NCBI RefSeq assembly: GCF_014205875.1 | Contig: NZ_JACHEN010000028.1 | Location: 1-64,000, forward strand | Origin: Anaerosolibacter carboniphilus | GTDB lineage: Bacteria > Bacillota > Clostridia > Peptostreptococcales > Thermotaleaceae | Direction: 5' to 3' | DNA length: 64,000 nt | Shown: positions 25,297 to 33,842 of the stretch, one piece after another | How positions within the stretch are numbered: the stretch's first letter is position 1 | Layout of the letters: each line of letters begins with the position of its first letter | Program-made: the position numbers and the translations under genes | The notes under the pieces: generated by a model | Seen by the model: the letters and a program-made list of their open reading frames with translations, nothing else | What the model was told of the DNA's origin: nothing | Database searches by the model: none

Positions 25297-25840
25297 GGTT
25301 TACACCTTCCTTCACTAGCAAATCATGTATTTGCTTTTTTGCCCTATTAATTTTTGCTTTTACAGTACCCATTTTCATATTTAGTTCGTCTGAAATACTC
25401 TGATAAGACAAATCATTGTAATATCGCAGCATGATTATCTGCTTAGCTTCTGGATTCATCTTGTCTAAAATATCTCTAACTATTTTTCGTTCTTCCTCTT
25501 TTTCTATTTCCATGCTAACTATATCAAATTGCTGTTCACTAACTTGCAGGACAGTCTCTATATCTTCAGTTAATGCGATCCTATTATTCTTTTTTAAATA
25601 ATTTTTCGCTAAATTTGTTGCTATAACACATATCCATTGTTTAAACTTATCCGAGTCATTGAGTGTATTCATTTTTTGAAATGCTTTTAAGAAAGCTTCA
25701 TTTGTAAGTTCCTCGGCTGTATCTATACTATGTACAATATAATAGACTGATCTAAAGACATCCCTGTAATAAGTTTTATATAATAAATGTTGATATTCAA
25801 GCTCAGAATAGTTCTTATGGCTTAAGACCGATTCTTCCAT
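25283..25840 (-). CDS. ECF-type RNA polymerase sigma factor
   Basis: 185 residues. Region 2 spans about 22-85 (YYRDVFRSVYYIVHSIDTAE, EELTNEAFLKAFQKM). Region 4 spans about 128-180 (MNPEAKQIIMLRYYNDLSYQ, DELNMKMGTVKAKINRAKKQ). The start MEESV at 25840 follows TAAGGAGAG; the longer upstream frame lacks a ribosome-binding site. It is translationally coupled with the anti-sigma gene. Targets are unknown, but the secreted genes at 21740 and 24076 are natural candidates. Confidence 0.9.
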   Translation of the reverse strand: MEESVLSHKNYSELEYQHLLYKTYYRDVFRSVYYIVHSIDTAEELTNEAFLKAFQKMNTLNDSDKFKQWICVIATNLAKNYLKKNNRIALTEDIETVLQVSEQQFDIVSMEIEKEEERKIVRDILDKMNPEAKQIIMLRYYNDLSYQSISDELNMKMGTVKAKINRAKKQIHDLLVKEGVNHGKE

Positions 25841-25980
25841 TATCTCACTCTCCTTACAGTTAGTTGTCAATTCTATTATAGCATCATGTTGGTTAATAAT
25901 GGATAGACGTTTTTTACCATTTGTTGTCACTTTTAAAGTGTATTTCAAGTACATCTTTTAACTTCTTCCTTCCAGCTTCG

Positions 25981-26022
25981 ATAAGTACAAAAAAATAAAC
26001 CACTATTCAACATGAATGGTAG
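25981..26022 (-). terminator. Terminator after the hemerythrin gene
   Basis: Minus strand: a 15-base imperfect stem (AATAGACTACCATTC with GAATAGTGGTTTATT) followed by TTTTTTG, about 60 bases past the stop at 26083. Confidence 0.7.
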
Positions 26023-26082
26023 TCTATTTTCTTGTAGCCATGTAAAATATATTTTTTAATTAAGAAATCTATATAATGACTA

Positions 26083-26475
26083 CTATTTTTCAGTATATAA
26101 CTTGTCCTTAACGAGGATATGATCTTCTATCCATTTAAATACAAACTCTAGTAACTCCATTATGTACTGATCTTGTCTATGATCAACATTTTCTAAGTCC
26201 AAATCTTCAAATTTTTTAATAAAATCATCATGCTCCACCTTGTGGGATAAAAATTTACGATAACCTATGCTTGCCATATACGCTTCCTCTTCTTTAAAGT
26301 GAAATGCAGCATAATTCTTAAGTTCTTCGATGATTTCTGCAATTCTATCATATTTGTCAAAATACATATCCGATTTAAGCAATTTATAGACGCGGTTCCC
26401 AATATCAAATAATACCTTGTGTTGCTCATCAACAAATTGTACGCCTAAATCGTACTCATCTTTCCATTTAAACAT
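26083..26475 (-). CDS. Bacteriohemerythrin
   Basis: 130 residues, a single hemerythrin four-helix bundle with all di-iron ligands in place: H19, H59, E63, H78, H82, H119 and D124. The N-terminal MFKWKDEYDLGVQFVDEQH is typical. It binds O2 reversibly and may protect an anaerobe from oxygen or deliver it. The start at 26475 follows TGGAGG. It is a single-gene unit with no fused chemoreceptor domain. Confidence 0.95.
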   Translation of the reverse strand: MFKWKDEYDLGVQFVDEQHKVLFDIGNRVYKLLKSDMYFDKYDRIAEIIEELKNYAAFHFKEEEAYMASIGYRKFLSHKVEHDDFIKKFEDLDLENVDHRQDQYIMELLEFVFKWIEDHILVKDKLYTEK

Positions 26476-26594
26476 ATTTTTACCTCCATTTTTCCAATAG
26501 ATAATGCCGATTATATAATTGATTACTTTCAAACATTATACTATATATCCAAATTTAGCATATTAAATCAATTTTTCTCCAATATTCATTATCA

Positions 26595-27482
26595 TTAGAG
26601 GCTTTGTTCTGTGTTGGCAAGTTGTTCGCCAACTTGTGTCTTTGATATACCAATCACACATCTTAAGGTGACTGCTATAACAACTATGATACCCCCTAAA
26701 ATTGACCATCTTCCTGGAACTTCTCCTAAAAGGAGAAATACCCAAATAGGATTCACAATAGGCTCAATAACAGGAATTAGTACAGCCTCTAAGGCTGTAA
26801 CTGACTTTATTGCCTTGGCATACAAGATATAGGGTAATCCTAGCTGTATCGTACCTAAGAGAATCAAGCCTATCCAGCTGGATGAAGAAGGAGCGGATTG
26901 GAACATGAAAGGCACACCTATCATCGCTGTCAATATATTCCCCAGTAAAATCGATTCCAACGGAGATTCGTTTTTTTGCTTTCTCATAAGTAAGACTGTA
27001 GCCGCAAACGTTATACCACTGATAATAGCAATAATGTTTCCTAAAACATTTTTCATTTCGAAATCATCTATAAAAAATAAAATCATTCCAGCTATGATAA
27101 CCCCAATAACAACCCAATCAAGCTTCGTCGTTTTCTCTTTCAAAACAACAAATCCGAAAACTGCTACATAAATTGGTGCTGTATATTGTAGCAAAATCGC
27201 ATTTGCAGCTGTTGTCAGCTTATTTGCAATAACAAATGAAATTACAGTTCCTGCATAAAACACTGCACATAAAATCTGTTCCTTTGACCAGACAAATTTC
27301 GGTTTCCGTAGAACACCCCATATAAGCATTGCTGAAATAGCGCTTCGCGTCCCTGCAATGGCCACAGGATTCCACTGTACCCATTTAATAAAAAATCCTC
27401 CCAAGCTCCATAACAAGGATGCGACGATTAAATAAATGATTGCCTGCACTCTTATATTATACTGATTTGCTTCTGTTTTCAT
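26595..27482 (-). CDS. EamA/DMT-family transporter
   Basis: 295 residues with ten predicted membrane helices in two EamA halves (about 13-135 and 145-285). Each half ends in the typical small-residue and acidic pattern (IYVAVFGFVVLKE; IEPIVNPIWVFLLLGE). The family exports metabolites or amino acids in antiport with protons; the substrate cannot be inferred. The start follows GGAGATGG. Transcribed alone, with no clear terminator in the following 60 bases. Confidence 0.92.
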   Translation of the reverse strand: MKTEANQYNIRVQAIIYLIVASLLWSLGGFFIKWVQWNPVAIAGTRSAISAMLIWGVLRKPKFVWSKEQILCAVFYAGTVISFVIANKLTTAANAILLQYTAPIYVAVFGFVVLKEKTTKLDWVVIGVIIAGMILFFIDDFEMKNVLGNIIAIISGITFAATVLLMRKQKNESPLESILLGNILTAMIGVPFMFQSAPSSSSWIGLILLGTIQLGLPYILYAKAIKSVTALEAVLIPVIEPIVNPIWVFLLLGEVPGRWSILGGIIVVIAVTLRCVIGISKTQVGEQLANTEQSL

Positions 27483-27540
27483 TACGTCTAAGCCATCTCC
27501 TCGCCCATTTAATCACTGCTACACTCTATCATAACATTTT

Positions 27541-28551
27541 CTAATACCTAGATTTTATCACCTTTTCTTCCAATACACCTAATAGATTTTTTTCTTCCTC
27601 ATTCAGTTTATCTAAAAGCTCTTTACGATAAATCTTTCCTAAAACGTTCCTGCTTTTTGCTTGTCTGTTTTCCCCAATCGCCCGAGGCCACTCTATCTTA
27701 TTCCCTCGATAAATCAGATCTAAATCAATAATCCTAGTACCATCATCCAAATGTTCTAGCCCTATAAGAATCTTCTTAATCTCAATGGGATCTAAAAGGG
27801 TAAAGAGTCTTACTTGATATACCATAACGGACATCAGAAACCTTGGATGATCCTTGCCCCATGATTCACCTAGAATCAAGCCAACATCTAGGGCATCTAG
27901 TATCAAAGATAATCGCTCATGGTGAAGCATATACTGACTATATCTATCAAAGATACGAATCTGTAAGTCATACCAATTCTTATCATGGAACCCTTCATTT
28001 AAAAAACGTAATACCTGACTTCTCATTTTTCTCTGAAGCTTATGTATATCCATATCAATTAACACATGCTTCGTATGTACATCCTTTAGGCTTAGCCTTC
28101 TATTGACTGGATGACTGGTAAAGCTGATAATTGTTTGATTAGCCATCCCTATATTTAAGCACTCGTTAAATGAAAGTACGCTTCCATTGTAAGTTTCACT
28201 GACACTATCAATTATCCGATCGTGATCCCCCACGGTTCTCATGATTAACAAACCGGGAGATATATGGGAGTCTTCAATTAAATCGGTCATTTTCCCATTA
28301 ATGAGGCGAGAGAACCATTCATCAGCTGGGATTGGCACTACAACAATCGCTTTTACATCAGACAACATGATTTTCTTCTTACCTGGTTCTGTCAAAAATA
28401 CTATGGTATGATCTTCTTCAGCACTTTCAAAGGCTTCATTAAGCGCTAATAGACTTCCATTAAAATGCATAGTAAACATCTCCACAAGCTTGTCTATATA
28501 AAAACTGTTCAGTACAATTAATCTAGGTCCGTCTCTAAAAATTGAGATCAT
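27541..28551 (-). CDS. Unknown protein with an internal duplication
   Basis: 336 residues, cytoplasmic, no recognised family. Residues about 9-71 and 99-165 are a tandem duplication. RLIVLNSFYIDKLVEMF matches GLLIMRTVGDHDRIIDSV, FNGSLLALNEAF matches YNGSVLSFNECL, and KKKIMLSDVKAIVV matches NRRLSLKDVHTKHVLI. The C-terminal half (170-336) is helical and charged. The start follows GAGGAGGGGG. It lies 12 bases after a metallophosphoesterase gene and is almost surely co-transcribed with it. A role in phosphoester or nucleotide signalling is possible by context only. Confidence 0.72.
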   Translation of the reverse strand: MISIFRDGPRLIVLNSFYIDKLVEMFTMHFNGSLLALNEAFESAEEDHTIVFLTEPGKKKIMLSDVKAIVVVPIPADEWFSRLINGKMTDLIEDSHISPGLLIMRTVGDHDRIIDSVSETYNGSVLSFNECLNIGMANQTIISFTSHPVNRRLSLKDVHTKHVLIDMDIHKLQRKMRSQVLRFLNEGFHDKNWYDLQIRIFDRYSQYMLHHERLSLILDALDVGLILGESWGKDHPRFLMSVMVYQVRLFTLLDPIEIKKILIGLEHLDDGTRIIDLDLIYRGNKIEWPRAIGENRQAKSRNVLGKIYRKELLDKLNEEEKNLLGVLEEKVIKSRY

Positions 28552-28563
28552 TTTCCCCCTCCT

Positions 28564-29160
28564 CTATATACCCATCTTGCTCCTTCTAAGTCTATAATTG
28601 TCCGTTCCTGCTGGATAAAGAAGCTTAATAATTTCTTTATTCTCTACCTTAATTATATTTATGCTGTCAATCCCATCTAGATAACTAGGATCCTTTGTAT
28701 TCACTCTACAATGACCATACATATAAAACTCACTATTTTCATGAAGCTTTTCGTAATAATGGGAGATACTAATTCTTATTCCATAGACACCGAGCACAGT
28801 ACTTTCTTCATAAACCTCTAGTTTCGGCAATGGATGCAATGCTTCCATACAATCATGATTCCCTAAGGTAACAATGATTCGATCCTCAACGAAAGGACTG
28901 ATCGCTCTCAAAAAATGATTGGCCCTTGCCTTGTATTTCTGAACATGGTAAGGTAGCATTTCTAGCTTTACTTCATCTGCAATATCGCCTGTATGAATCA
29001 AGACATGAGGCTTTACGGTTTTTATCAGTTGAATAAGATCCTTATAAATCATTGAGGGCGTGTCACTGATATGCATAACCTTCACAGACTTATCCTTCAA
29101 TTCGTTGGGTACATATATCCCACCTGTTAGATGTAGTAATACCTTCCAAATTTCTTTCAT
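28564..29160 (-). CDS. Calcineurin-like metallophosphoesterase
   Basis: 198 residues of the metallophosphoesterase superfamily. Motifs are HISDTPS (30-36), HTGDIAD (56-62), LGNHDC (99-104), H134 (SISHYYEK) and the final GH at 149-150. In the first motif the usual D-x-H is D-T-P, so one metal-binding histidine is replaced by proline; metal site 1 may be altered. The start follows AAGGAGAAAAC. It is the first gene of a pair with the two-repeat unknown protein. Confidence 0.82.
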   Translation of the reverse strand: MKEIWKVLLHLTGGIYVPNELKDKSVKVMHISDTPSMIYKDLIQLIKTVKPHVLIHTGDIADEVKLEMLPYHVQKYKARANHFLRAISPFVEDRIIVTLGNHDCMEALHPLPKLEVYEESTVLGVYGIRISISHYYEKLHENSEFYMYGHCRVNTKDPSYLDGIDSINIIKVENKEIIKLLYPAGTDNYRLRRSKMGI

Positions 29161-29269
29161 GTTTTCTCCTTAAATACTTTTCTTGTATTTCATATAAACG
29201 ATCCCATTATTTTGCTAAAATATCCTTTATATTAACACTAGTGCTGTTTCTCACACTTAATAACATGAT

Positions 29270-30316
29270 TTAAGGCAATATAACAATATGATTTGCAACG
29301 GGTCTTTCTTTCCCATCGGAAGGTCGATTTAATATTTTACCATTATAATACATGACACTAGACCCCCCACCATCTAAATTATAGGCTTCCTTTACCCCTA
29401 AGCTAAGAAGTTTATCCTGTAGCAGTTCAAGGGTCACACCGATACTCCAATTTCCCTGTCTGCCATCAATGACAATCATAATTAAATCATCATTGGCATA
29501 TTTTCCAATAATCGTTCTAGGTTGATTTGTCTTTTTCCATTTTTCAGGAATTTCTACTTTTTTTCCTTGTTTTAACAAGACCGGGATAAAGCTCGTCCCC
29601 TGATAGGGCTGTAATTCCATAAGTTCTGTCTCTGTTTTAGGTACTGTCCCTATGACCTGTCCTTTTTTATTAATCCCAGCAAAGAATAGATCTCCAGGAT
29701 ACCCGTTAAAGGGTTCCACCAGTGCACCATCTATGACTGTATTTCCGATCAACTGAGCATATGTGGATCCATTTCTCTTTTCTGTATAAAACCCGCCCCC
29801 ATTAATGGCAAGAATCGCATCTTTACGTTTTGCTACACTAGAGGTAGTTTCCAATTCCCCCAAGCGGTCCTTTCCTAAGACTACTTGAAAAGTCTTTGGA
29901 TCAAACAACTTAACCTTCGCAATATATCCTCTATAACCAAGCTCAGCCAAAGGGAAAATTTTCACTTCCACTCGATCTGATCTATGTTTTCCTACGGCAG
30001 GCCCAAGCATCTCTAATATTTTTTTCTCATACATATCATCAGATAGCTCTTTCTGTGATGAACTGGATTCAGAAAGATGGGTTATTTGCTCATCTTGCTC
30101 ACTAAAAACCTCTATCTGCTGATCTACAATCATACCTAAATCATCAATTTTATTTTTCAAATACTCCACTTCATTATTTAAGATATCCATCTGTTCTCCA
30201 AGAAATTCCATTGGAAACTCTAATTTCCTGCTATCTTTCTGAAAATCAATACTTACCAGGAAAAGCGCTAAAAAAGGTGCTATCAAGAAGAGCAAAAAAA
30301 TATTAATTTTGCCCAT
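29270..30316 (-). CDS. Membrane-anchored phosphodiester glycosidase-like (NAGPA/DUF2233) protein
   Basis: 348 residues. An N-terminal membrane span (about 5-22) and a coiled coil (about 38-85) precede an exported NAGPA-type domain (about 105-348). The domain shows AILAINGGGFYTEKRNGSTY, PRTIIGKYANDDLIMIVIDG and the signature NLDGGGSSVMYYNGK near the end. Homologues hydrolyse GlcNAc-1-phosphodiester bonds or act on peptidoglycan, teichoic acid or exopolysaccharide. It overlaps the upstream coiled-coil gene by 14 bases, so the two are coupled and probably form one envelope complex. Confidence 0.88.
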   Translation of the reverse strand: MGKINIFLLFLIAPFLALFLVSIDFQKDSRKLEFPMEFLGEQMDILNNEVEYLKNKIDDLGMIVDQQIEVFSEQDEQITHLSESSSSQKELSDDMYEKKILEMLGPAVGKHRSDRVEVKIFPLAELGYRGYIAKVKLFDPKTFQVVLGKDRLGELETTSSVAKRKDAILAINGGGFYTEKRNGSTYAQLIGNTVIDGALVEPFNGYPGDLFFAGINKKGQVIGTVPKTETELMELQPYQGTSFIPVLLKQGKKVEIPEKWKKTNQPRTIIGKYANDDLIMIVIDGRQGNWSIGVTLELLQDKLLSLGVKEAYNLDGGGSSVMYYNGKILNRPSDGKERPVANHIVILP

Positions 30317-30716
30317 TTGGTGCCTCCTTAAGAATTTTTAAGCTTTTTTCTAGATTCTTTAGCTGTAGGTCAAGGTTTTCTAACTTTTCATCAATCCTTT
30401 CCTGCACTACAGTAGAATTAGAAATTGTAGAATCTGTATTTTCAATATTTCCCCTTAAACTACTGATTTCTTGTCTTACTTGTTCAATGCGTTCCCCAAG
30501 TTCTTGAATATTTATAGCATTTTCCTGTTGGACATTTCTAATCGAAGTATCTACATAGCTTTTCGCATATGTATACCCATAGTACACAATAGTACTCCAT
30601 AGGGTAATAGCCACAATGAAAAACACCAGTGTTCTCCATATATCCTTGTCCTTCTTTCTTCTTCTCGTGGTAATCGCGCTCTCATCTATCCCCTCGACAA
30701 GAATCTCTTTTTCCAT
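30303..30716 (-). CDS. Single-pass membrane coiled-coil protein
   Basis: 137 residues. A basic cytoplasmic head (TTRRRKKDKD) precedes one membrane span (about 29-48) and a long heptad-rich extracytoplasmic coiled coil (about 60-130). No catalytic domain is present. The downstream phosphodiester glycosidase-like gene has a very similar layout (span plus coiled coil) and overlaps it by 14 bases, so hetero-oligomerisation through the coiled coils is likely (inference). The start follows GAAAGGATG. Confidence 0.75.
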   Translation of the reverse strand: MEKEILVEGIDESAITTRRRKKDKDIWRTLVFFIVAITLWSTIVYYGYTYAKSYVDTSIRNVQQENAINIQELGERIEQVRQEISSLRGNIENTDSTISNSTVVQERIDEKLENLDLQLKNLEKSLKILKEAPNGQN

Positions 30717-30760
30717 ATTTTCATCCTTTCCTCAAGCATAGTTAAATCATACGTGCCTCT

Positions 30761-31126
30761 TTATTCAATAATATTCCGGATATGATTGATTTTAGATCTT
30801 GTATTAAGAGAACCAATAACTACTTCAATGGCATCAAAACGACACCCACAATCATACAAACCCTTCCATTGAATATATTGCTGAGCAGTATATCGTAAGT
30901 GCCTTGTTTTCCTATAATCTATGGCTTCGGCAGGTCTCCCATAGGCTAGATTTGATCTGGTTTTCACTTCAACAAATACGATCATATTGTTATCTTTGGC
31001 TATAATATCTATCTCTCCATATCTTGAACGATAATTTCTTTCAATAACTACATACCCTTGATTTACCAAATATCTTATGGCAGCATTCTCCCCCTGTATA
31101 CCTATCTCTCTATTATACCCTTTCAT
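30761..31126 (-). CDS. yraN: YraN/UPF0102-family endonuclease-like protein
   Basis: 121 residues with the UPF0102 signature of the restriction-endonuclease-like fold: GENAAIRYLVNQGYVVIERN, the catalytic-type GEIDIIA, then VFVEVKTR. YraN proteins are commonly found near rnhB in Firmicutes and may process recombination intermediates; activity is not proven for most. One base separates it from the FlhB-like gene stop, so it belongs to the long operon beginning near rplS. Confidence 0.93.
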   Translation of the reverse strand: MKGYNREIGIQGENAAIRYLVNQGYVVIERNYRSRYGEIDIIAKDNNMIVFVEVKTRSNLAYGRPAEAIDYRKTRHLRYTAQQYIQWKGLYDCGCRFDAIEVVIGSLNTRSKINHIRNIIE

Positions 31127-31127
31127 A

Positions 31128-31397
31128 TTATCGTTCCTCTTTCATATCTAGATCAACAATGAAGGCTAGCACTTCAGCAACTACTTGATATAATTCTGGA
31201 GGGATCTCTTCTCCCAAAGACAAATGATTGAGCTGTCTTGCTAACTTTTCATCTTGATATGTCGGAATATCAAATTCTTTAGCTATGTCCATAATTTTTT
31301 CTGCAATTTCCCCTTGTCCCTTTGCAATGAGCTGGGGCGCTTGATGCTTACCTACCTCGTATTTTATTGCAGCGACAATTTCTTTCTTCTCCTTCAT
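31128..31397 (-). CDS. FlhB C-terminal-like cytoplasmic protein (YlqH-type)
   Basis: 89 residues corresponding only to the cytoplasmic tail of the flagellar export switch protein FlhB (PQLIAKGQGEIAEKIMDIAK, then SLGEEIPPELYQVVAEVLAF). It has no membrane domain and lacks the NPTH autocleavage site of true FlhB. In Bacillus the matching gene ylqH sits in the same place after rnhB-ylqG. Its role is unknown. Confidence 0.9.
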   Translation of the reverse strand: MKEKKEIVAAIKYEVGKHQAPQLIAKGQGEIAEKIMDIAKEFDIPTYQDEKLARQLNHLSLGEEIPPELYQVVAEVLAFIVDLDMKEER

Positions 31398-31401
31398 ATC
31401 A

Positions 31402-32943
31402 TCACACCTTTAAATCAATAGAATTATGCCTTAGGCTTTTCTCACTTCTTGCTGCATTTATTAAATGTATTGGGCTTTGACTTACTGCATAATGAAAATA
31501 TACATTTGTAAATCCATATCCTGTCAATCCGTCCTCTAATTTTTTCTCATGGGATTGGATCAATTGTTTAGCATATTCAGTCTCAATTCTAAAGTTGCAA
31601 GTAATGCTTTTCTCCTTAATTTCTATCAACGCCTGGACAAATGCCATATTCTTTGTATCTAATGATACCAGTATCTTGACATCCTGAGGGTTAATTTTTT
31701 TACTTTTCCCTCGCTCCTGAACAACAAACAAATCAAGATTGCGATGACTATTTCCAATTTCAATAGGCACCTGCAAAAAGGTTTGCAATGGATTAACCTT
31801 TCCCAGAAAATCAATATTGTTTTTTAAATTTTCTAATTGTTTTACAATATCTTTATGCTGGTCTGAATCTAATGCCGTCAGCTTTAATTTTACCATTTCA
31901 GCCTTTGCATATAGTTCTTTTAATACCTCTTGAAATTCTGGATTACGATTTATCAACGCATCTTGCAGTTTTAATGTTGTTTCTCTAAGATTCTTACCAA
32001 GATTCACCGTCTTGTCATCTTTCATCAAACTTTGAATAATTTCTTCAAACTGCTGGGACATGGGAAACTGTCTTAATATTACATCATTTAACGCTGTTGC
32101 ATTCTTCAAATTAATTTTCAATCCATTTTTGAGCAGAAATATAATTTTATCAAAATCCATTTCTCTAATATTTATTCGCTCAATATTTCCCTCTACCTTA
32201 GCATCCATGTTTTTTTCCATTTTAGATAGCAACTCTGTTTTTTCACTATTTTCTAATTCACTCGAATTTATAACCATTTCCTTGGTATTTACAAATTTAT
32301 TTTCATGACTTTCCTCGCCATCCATTTGAATCGACGATTCTCCATGGCTTTGTTGTTGCTCTTGATTCCTCATCAATTCTCTTAGTGCTTGTCCCAAATC
32401 CATTTCAAGAAATTGACCTTTTTCAGTTTGAACATCTTGCATTCCTTTCAATAGACTTTCAATTCTATCAAATTGAAGCCTCGCCTTGTTTACTTCCATA
32501 ATCATTCTCTCATTAACAGGCATCTCTGCTTCCAACAATAGTTTTACCAATTGAATTTTATCCTTGTCAGGAGCGATTCCTGCCTGCTCTAAAAACTTTA
32601 TAATTCCTTGATCACTCTGCTGTATGTTTACATCTTCGTTTAGTAATGGCTTCATAAAAATTTGCCCATCTTCACCAGTTTTTACGATAAACTGATATGT
32701 GTTTCCCTTTTCCAAATTAAGTCCCAAAATATTATTTTGCTTCGCCTCAATGGATTTTCCATTTCCCAGTTCTAACAAAAAGATTTCATTCAAGATACTT
32801 TTTATTTTGGCCGTAATGATCTGGCCTTCTTTGAAATTCCCGATTTCACCTTGACTAATCCCCAGTGCCCTCACTTCAGCGTTTACTTGCTGTATGCTCT
32901 TAAATTGATCATTTGAAATTGTGATTCTCACCTTGATATTCAC
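31402..32943 (-). CDS. FliK/YlqG-like protein
   Basis: 513 residues, rich in Glu, Lys, Gln and Asn. The C-terminal part (about 390-495) looks like the flagellar hook-length-control domain of FliK (VPIEIGNSHRNLDLFVVQER, then VKILVSLDTKNMAFVQALIE). The N-terminal region (1-105) is beta-rich. Position between rnhB and the FlhB-tail-like gene matches Bacillus ylqG. Pairing a FliK-like with a FlhB-like protein outside a flagellar cluster mirrors the normal FliK-FlhB interaction, so the two may bind each other. The GTG start is behind AAGGGG, overlapping the rnhB end by 35 bases. Confidence 0.78.
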   Translation of the reverse strand: MNIKVRITISNDQFKSIQQVNAEVRALGISQGEIGNFKEGQIITAKIKSILNEIFLLELGNGKSIEAKQNNILGLNLEKGNTYQFIVKTGEDGQIFMKPLLNEDVNIQQSDQGIIKFLEQAGIAPDKDKIQLVKLLLEAEMPVNERMIMEVNKARLQFDRIESLLKGMQDVQTEKGQFLEMDLGQALRELMRNQEQQQSHGESSIQMDGEESHENKFVNTKEMVINSSELENSEKTELLSKMEKNMDAKVEGNIERINIREMDFDKIIFLLKNGLKINLKNATALNDVILRQFPMSQQFEEIIQSLMKDDKTVNLGKNLRETTLKLQDALINRNPEFQEVLKELYAKAEMVKLKLTALDSDQHKDIVKQLENLKNNIDFLGKVNPLQTFLQVPIEIGNSHRNLDLFVVQERGKSKKINPQDVKILVSLDTKNMAFVQALIEIKEKSITCNFRIETEYAKQLIQSHEKKLEDGLTGYGFTNVYFHYAVSQSPIHLINAARSEKSLRHNSIDLKV

Positions 32944-33715
32944 CTACAATCCCCTTTAGAAAGGTTTTTCTATGAATATTTGTAATTCCATGCTTCTCAA
33001 TACTTTCATAATGTTCTTTGGTCCCATATCCTTTGTGATTACGAAATCCATATTGGGGATACAAAACATCATATTCTTTGATCATTCTATCCCTAGTCAC
33101 TTTTGCAATAATAGAAGCTGCTGCAATGGAAATACTTTTGCTATCTCCCTTTATCAATGCTTGCTGCTTAATATGTATATCGGTTAATTTTACTGCATCA
33201 ATTAACAAATATTCTGGACATATACTTAGGTTTTCTATGGCATTACTCATGGCCAATTTTGTAGCATTAAAGATATTTATTTCATCGATGATATGGTTGT
33301 CCACAATGCCGACACCAATGGATAAGGCTTTATCCCGTATGATATCAAACAATATATCTCTTTTTGCCTCAGATAACTTTTTAGAATCATCAATTCCCTC
33401 AATAAATATGCCTTTAGGTAGAATCACAGCAGCAGCTACAACAGGGCCTGCAAGGGGTCCTCTCCCTGCTTCATCAATCCCTGCGATCAGTTTTACACCC
33501 GATTTAAATATCTCATTCTCATAGTACCATAGTTTTCTAACTCGCTCTTTTTCTTGGATAAACTTTTCTAACTTTTTTGCTAGACCTTCTCCAAGCTTTC
33601 GAATGCTAGTTCGTTCATCTTTTAATAAAAAGGGAATTAGTTTAGCCCCTGCCTCTATGTCCATCATTTTTATTAGTTTCTCAATTTCTTTTGCACTCTT
33701 TCCTTCAAAATTCAT
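32909..33715 (-). CDS. rnhB: Ribonuclease HII
   Basis: 268 residues, with the usual HII catalytic start DEAGRGPLAGP at 81-91. The other acidic residues are in IDDSKKLSE, LLIDAVKL and the GDSKSISIAAASIIAKVTRD region. It removes RNA from RNA/DNA hybrids and misincorporated ribonucleotides. A helical N-terminal extension of about 70 residues precedes the catalytic domain, as in many Firmicute RnhB. Follows rbgA after a terminator. Confidence 0.96.
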   Translation of the reverse strand: MNFEGKSAKEIEKLIKMMDIEAGAKLIPFLLKDERTSIRKLGEGLAKKLEKFIQEKERVRKLWYYENEIFKSGVKLIAGIDEAGRGPLAGPVVAAAVILPKGIFIEGIDDSKKLSEAKRDILFDIIRDKALSIGVGIVDNHIIDEINIFNATKLAMSNAIENLSICPEYLLIDAVKLTDIHIKQQALIKGDSKSISIAAASIIAKVTRDRMIKEYDVLYPQYGFRNHKGYGTKEHYESIEKHGITNIHRKTFLKGIVGEYQGENHNFK

Positions 33716-33801
33716 ATCTCAACCTAACCTCCATTAGAAATATATTTTATTATATCATTTTTGATGGTTCCTTGCTTTTTAAACATCGTAAATTTCCCAT
33801 T

Positions 33802-33842
33802 TTTTTGAAAAACAAAAGACACTATTCAAGGTTAGTGTCTTT
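33802..33842 (-). terminator. Terminator overlapping the rbgA stop
   Basis: Minus strand: perfect 10-base stem AAAGACACTA / TAGTGTCTTT (33833-33842, 33815-33824) followed by TGTTTTTC. The stop of rbgA (33822-33824) is inside the stem. Confidence 0.82.
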
